Assembly: GCA_902766345.1 (NCBI GenBank)
Contig: CACXDK010000330.1
Span: forward strand, 1-8,399
Source: an uncultured Spirochaetaceae bacterium
Lineage (GTDB): Bacteria > Spirochaetota > Spirochaetia > Treponematales > Treponemataceae
Direction of reading: 5' to 3'
Length of the DNA stretch: 8,399 nt
The notes under the pieces were generated by a model. It saw nothing but the letters and a program-made list of their open reading frames with translations, was not told the origin of the DNA and did not search any database. The position numbers and the translations under genes were made by a program. Shown piece after piece: positions 6,678 through 8,399 of the stretch. How positions within the stretch are numbered: position 1 is the stretch's first letter; every line of letters starts with the position of its first letter.

Positions 6678-6995
6678 CTAATCGTTTAGTCGGATTTTTT
6701 GAGCAATAAGAGTATTTGCCTTAAAAAGAGATTTACATACAAAGGAAGAATTATGTCTTTCGGAAGCTTTAAAAACAATTACAATAATAGAAGAAACAAG
6801 AGCCACCCCTAAAAGCCTGATATTCTGAACAGAAATAAGAATGACCTGACAAATAGGACATTCTTCACCAGAACATTCATGATGGCTTTCATGTGCAATA
6901 TAAAAAACAGAATAGACAGTAAATATTAAAAACAGAACTGCCATTGCAGTGCGCAACTTAGAAAACTTTCTTTTGTTCAACTTTGAGTTCTGCAT
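6678..6995 (-). CDS. Small two-helix membrane protein with His/Cys-rich loop, zinc operon member
   Basis: I do not recognise a named family. The 105 residues begin with a basic stretch (KLNKRKFSKLR), then TM1 (about 16-34), a short loop HESHHECSGEECPIC (35-49), and TM2 (about 61-75), then a basic tail. The loop has three His, three Cys (41, 46, 49) and four acidic residues, including a CPxC motif, and is very likely to bind a metal such as zinc. By the positive-inside rule both ends should be cytoplasmic and the metal loop periplasmic. ATG at 6995 is chosen; a TTG at 7004 would add three residues, but its GGA (7009-7007) is only two bases away, against eleven for the ATG. The gene overlaps the 3' end of zur by 19 nt, so translation is probably coupled. 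Role inferred: sensing, holding or passing zinc at the membrane. Confidence 0.8.
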   Translation of the reverse strand: MQNSKLNKRKFSKLRTAMAVLFLIFTVYSVFYIAHESHHECSGEECPICQVILISVQNIRLLGVALVSSIIVIVFKASERHNSSFVCKSLFKANTLIAQKIRLND

Positions 6996-7390
6996 TTCTG
7001 ACAAATTCCATTAAAAGAAGAAAGATTCAGATTAATCTGAAGTCCAAGTTCTTCAGAAATCGATTTTAGATATTCCGAAGTTTTTTTATCTGAAAGATGA
7101 ATTACAGAACCACATTTACAGCACTGAAAATGAATGTGTTCGTCACAATTACACTCTTCCTCAGAAGCCTGATAAACAAAACCATCAGAAACCATAGATT
7201 TATGCTTTACAAGCTGCCCATTTTCCGTCATCTTATCAAGATTTCTGTAAACAGTCGTCTTATTTACATTCACACCATGTTCCTTTAGAAACGCAGACAA
7301 TTCCCCAGCAGTAAAGCCACAGTCAATTTTTGTCTGTATAAATTGAGAAATCAAGTCTGTTGTCTTAGTGTGATACGACTTTTGCAACAT
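6977..7390 (-). CDS. zur: Fur-family transcriptional repressor, probably Zur
   Basis: This is a zinc-responsive DNA-binding repressor of 137 residues. A winged helix (about 10-65) contains the recognition segment NKTTVYRNLDKM (43-54). The dimerisation domain has the structural zinc pairs Cys90-x2-Cys93 and Cys130-x2-Cys133. A likely sensory site is Cys80 with His85 and His87 (C-x4-HIH), a pattern containing a Cys as in characterised Zur proteins; Fur and PerR normally use His and Asp/Glu there. Cys82 and Cys91 are extra cysteines. It heads the operon with the zinc GTPase and znuACB, which supports Zur over Fur, PerR or Mur. No Shine-Dalgarno exists upstream: the -10 element ends eight bases before the ATG, so the message should be nearly leaderless. 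A dyad covering the ATG suggests autorepression. Confidence 0.9.
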   Translation of the reverse strand: MLQKSYHTKTTDLISQFIQTKIDCGFTAGELSAFLKEHGVNVNKTTVYRNLDKMTENGQLVKHKSMVSDGFVYQASEEECNCDEHIHFQCCKCGSVIHLSDKKTSEYLKSISEELGLQINLNLSSFNGICQKCRTQS

Positions 7391-7397
7391 AGTTGCA
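7383..7397. promoter_or_regulatory. zur: Candidate Zur operator: perfect 6-3-6 dyad over the zur start
   Basis: TGCAACATAGTTGCA is a perfect inverted repeat of TGCAAC with a three-base centre, extended by A/T flanks. It begins two bases after the -10 element, covers the predicted transcription start, and contains the zur start codon (7390-7388). A 15-bp palindrome placed there is typical of Fur-superfamily autoregulation. I did not find a second copy at any other gene start in the window, consistent with one control point for the whole operon. Confidence 0.55.
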
Positions 7398-7398
7398 T

Positions 7399-7427
7399 TT
7401 TATACATTAAAATCATTTTTGTGTCAA
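7399..7427 (-). promoter_or_regulatory. Sigma70-type promoter of the zur-znu operon
   Basis: A perfect -35 TTGACA (7427-7422) is followed after 17 bp by the -10 TATAAA (7404-7399), which differs from consensus at one base. The predicted start lies at about 7394-7391, one to four bases before the zur ATG. No other promoter as good is seen before any downstream gene until the chemoreceptor, so it probably drives all six genes. Confidence 0.75.
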
Positions 7428-7464
7428 CAGGCATACTTTACATACAAATGCCCATAAAATACCC

Positions 7465-7493
7465 TTGACATACATCGTATTTTCCTAGAGAAT
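7465..7493 (+). promoter_or_regulatory. Possible rsgA promoter
   Basis: A perfect TTGACA (7465-7470) is followed after 17 bp by GAGAAT (7488-7493), a four-of-six match to the -10 consensus. Transcription would begin near 7500, only about six bases before the rsgA ATG. It is divergent from the zur promoter, with the two -35 boxes about 37 bp apart. The weak -10 makes this tentative. Confidence 0.45.
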
Positions 7494-7505
7494 TCAAAGA
7501 CATAT

Positions 7506-8399
7506 ATGCAAGGCTTAATACTGAATGGTACTAAAAACATTTTTGAAGTTGAATGTGATGACGGCATTATCCGTGACTGCTCCATAAAAGGAAAAATTTT
7601 AAAATCCAGCAGAGGATACTACAATCCTCTTGCACCTGGAGACATAGTAAAAATCGATGATGCAACTTTAGAAGAAGACAAAGGACTAATCCTTGAACTT
7701 GTTCCACGCACAAATGAATATGTCCGCTGGAATGTAAAAAAACGTCAGCCACAGTTGCTAGCTGCAAATCTTGACTATCTTCTGATTGTAACAACACCAG
7801 ATCAGCCTCCGTTCAGACCGCACTTCATAGACAGAGCTCTTGCACAGGCAGAATACGAAAAGATTACGCCTGTAATAGTCTGCAATAAATATGATTTACC
7901 AGCTGCAAAAGATGATGAGTTTCAAGAGCAGATTGAAGTCTGGGAAAAAGCAGGCTATACAGTCCTGCGTTTAAGTGCAAAAACAGGTGAAGGCATGATG
8001 GATCTTGCAGAACTTTTAAAAGACCATCTTACAGCACTTGTAGGACAAAGCGGTGTAGGAAAAAGTTCCATAATCAATGTGCTCGATAATAACGTTGTAC
8101 TAAAAACAGGAAGCCTTTCACAAAAATACGGAAGAGGATGTCACACAACAACAAAAGGCGCCCTCATGCACATAAAGATTGATGAAGCTCTTACAGGCGG
8201 CATACGTGGAGTTACAGCAAACATAATAGACACTCCAGGTGTACGCCGTTTTCTTCTTCACGACATCAGTGCAGAAAATCTTGCCCTGTACTTTAGGGAA
8301 TTCATTCCATTCCTTGGTAAATGCACTTATGGAATGAGCTGTTCACATCAGTCAGAAAAAGGCTGTGCAATTCAACAAGCTGTAGAAGAAGGGCACATA
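7506..8399 (+). CDS. rsgA: Ribosome small subunit-dependent GTPase RsgA, C-terminus cut by window edge
   Basis: RsgA (YjeQ/YloQ) is a circularly permuted GTPase that checks late assembly of the 30S ribosomal subunit. The 298 visible residues show an N-terminal OB-fold (about 1-70), then GTPase motifs in the permuted order G4 NKYD (127-130), G5 SAKTGEG (157-163), G1 GQSGVGKSS (180-188), G2 in CHTTTK (212-217) and G3 DTPG (242-245). The C-terminal zinc site follows: Cys273, Cys279, His281 and Cys287 in C-x5-C-x-H-x5-C. Only the last residues run off the window. No clear Shine-Dalgarno precedes ATG at 7506, and no better in-frame start is seen, so initiation may be near-leaderless. It diverges from zur; its zinc site makes that neighbourhood notable, but there is no direct sign of Zur control. 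Confidence 0.95.
   Translation, partial: MQGLILNGTKNIFEVECDDGIIRDCSIKGKILKSSRGYYNPLAPGDIVKIDDATLEEDKGLILELVPRTNEYVRWNVKKRQPQLLAANLDYLLIVTTPDQPPFRPHFIDRALAQAEYEKITPVIVCNKYDLPAAKDDEFQEQIEVWEKAGYTVLRLSAKTGEGMMDLAELLKDHLTALVGQSGVGKSSIINVLDNNVVLKTGSLSQKYGRGCHTTTKGALMHIKIDEALTGGIRGVTANIIDTPGVRRFLLHDISAENLALYFREFIPFLGKCTYGMSCSHQSEKGCAIQQAVEEGHI

Noticed and set aside
6678..7004. TTG start at 7004 for the small membrane protein
   Set aside because: The only GGA lies two bases from this TTG, too close. ATG at 6995 is a better start codon and the extra three residues add nothing.
7567..7797. Leu-rich minus-strand ORF inside rsgA
   Set aside because: It is a shadow of the rsgA coding frame, which has all its GTPase motifs.

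Overview
The window is AT-rich DNA with compact, mostly co-directional genes. I think it comes from a Treponema-like spirochaete. This is an inference from a methyl-accepting chemotaxis protein (MCP) with no HAMP domain and an unusual tip, the style of the ZnuA protein, and the codon bias; no marker gene proves it. Everything from position 1 to 7390 is on the minus strand. Only rsgA, from 7506 to the right edge, is on the plus strand.

Right part (2982-7390, read right to left): a zinc-homeostasis operon that appears complete. The order is zur (Fur-family repressor), a small two-helix membrane protein with a His/Cys loop, a COG0523/CobW-family GTPase (putative zinc chaperone), znuA (binding protein with a His/Asp loop), znuC (ATPase) and znuB (permease). 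Gaps are short (12-57 nt), or the genes overlap. One strong sigma70-type promoter precedes zur, and a perfect 6-3-6 dyad covers its predicted start site and ATG, so zinc-dependent autorepression of the whole unit is the likely logic. The zur message is predicted to be nearly leaderless. rsgA, encoding a ribosome-assembly GTPase with a Cys/His zinc site, diverges from the same intergenic region and runs off the right edge.

Middle (1177-2981): an MCP with a periplasmic sensor. It appears to have its own sigma28-type promoter between znuB and its start codon, so it is probably in the motility regulon rather than the zinc operon.

Left part (1-1160): cysK (O-acetylserine sulfhydrylase, cut by the left edge) preceded by a 314-nt leader region. 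A near-consensus promoter lies just after the MCP stop. It is followed by a 25-codon ORF with a perfect AGGAGG ribosome site, and four of its last seven codons are for cysteine. A small hairpin begins directly at its stop codon and is followed by a U7 tract. A second fold pairs the leader's own ribosome site with its cysteine codons. I read this as a cysteine-responsive leader-peptide attenuator of cysK. It is the most interesting object in the window and would not be found by ordinary ORF calling.
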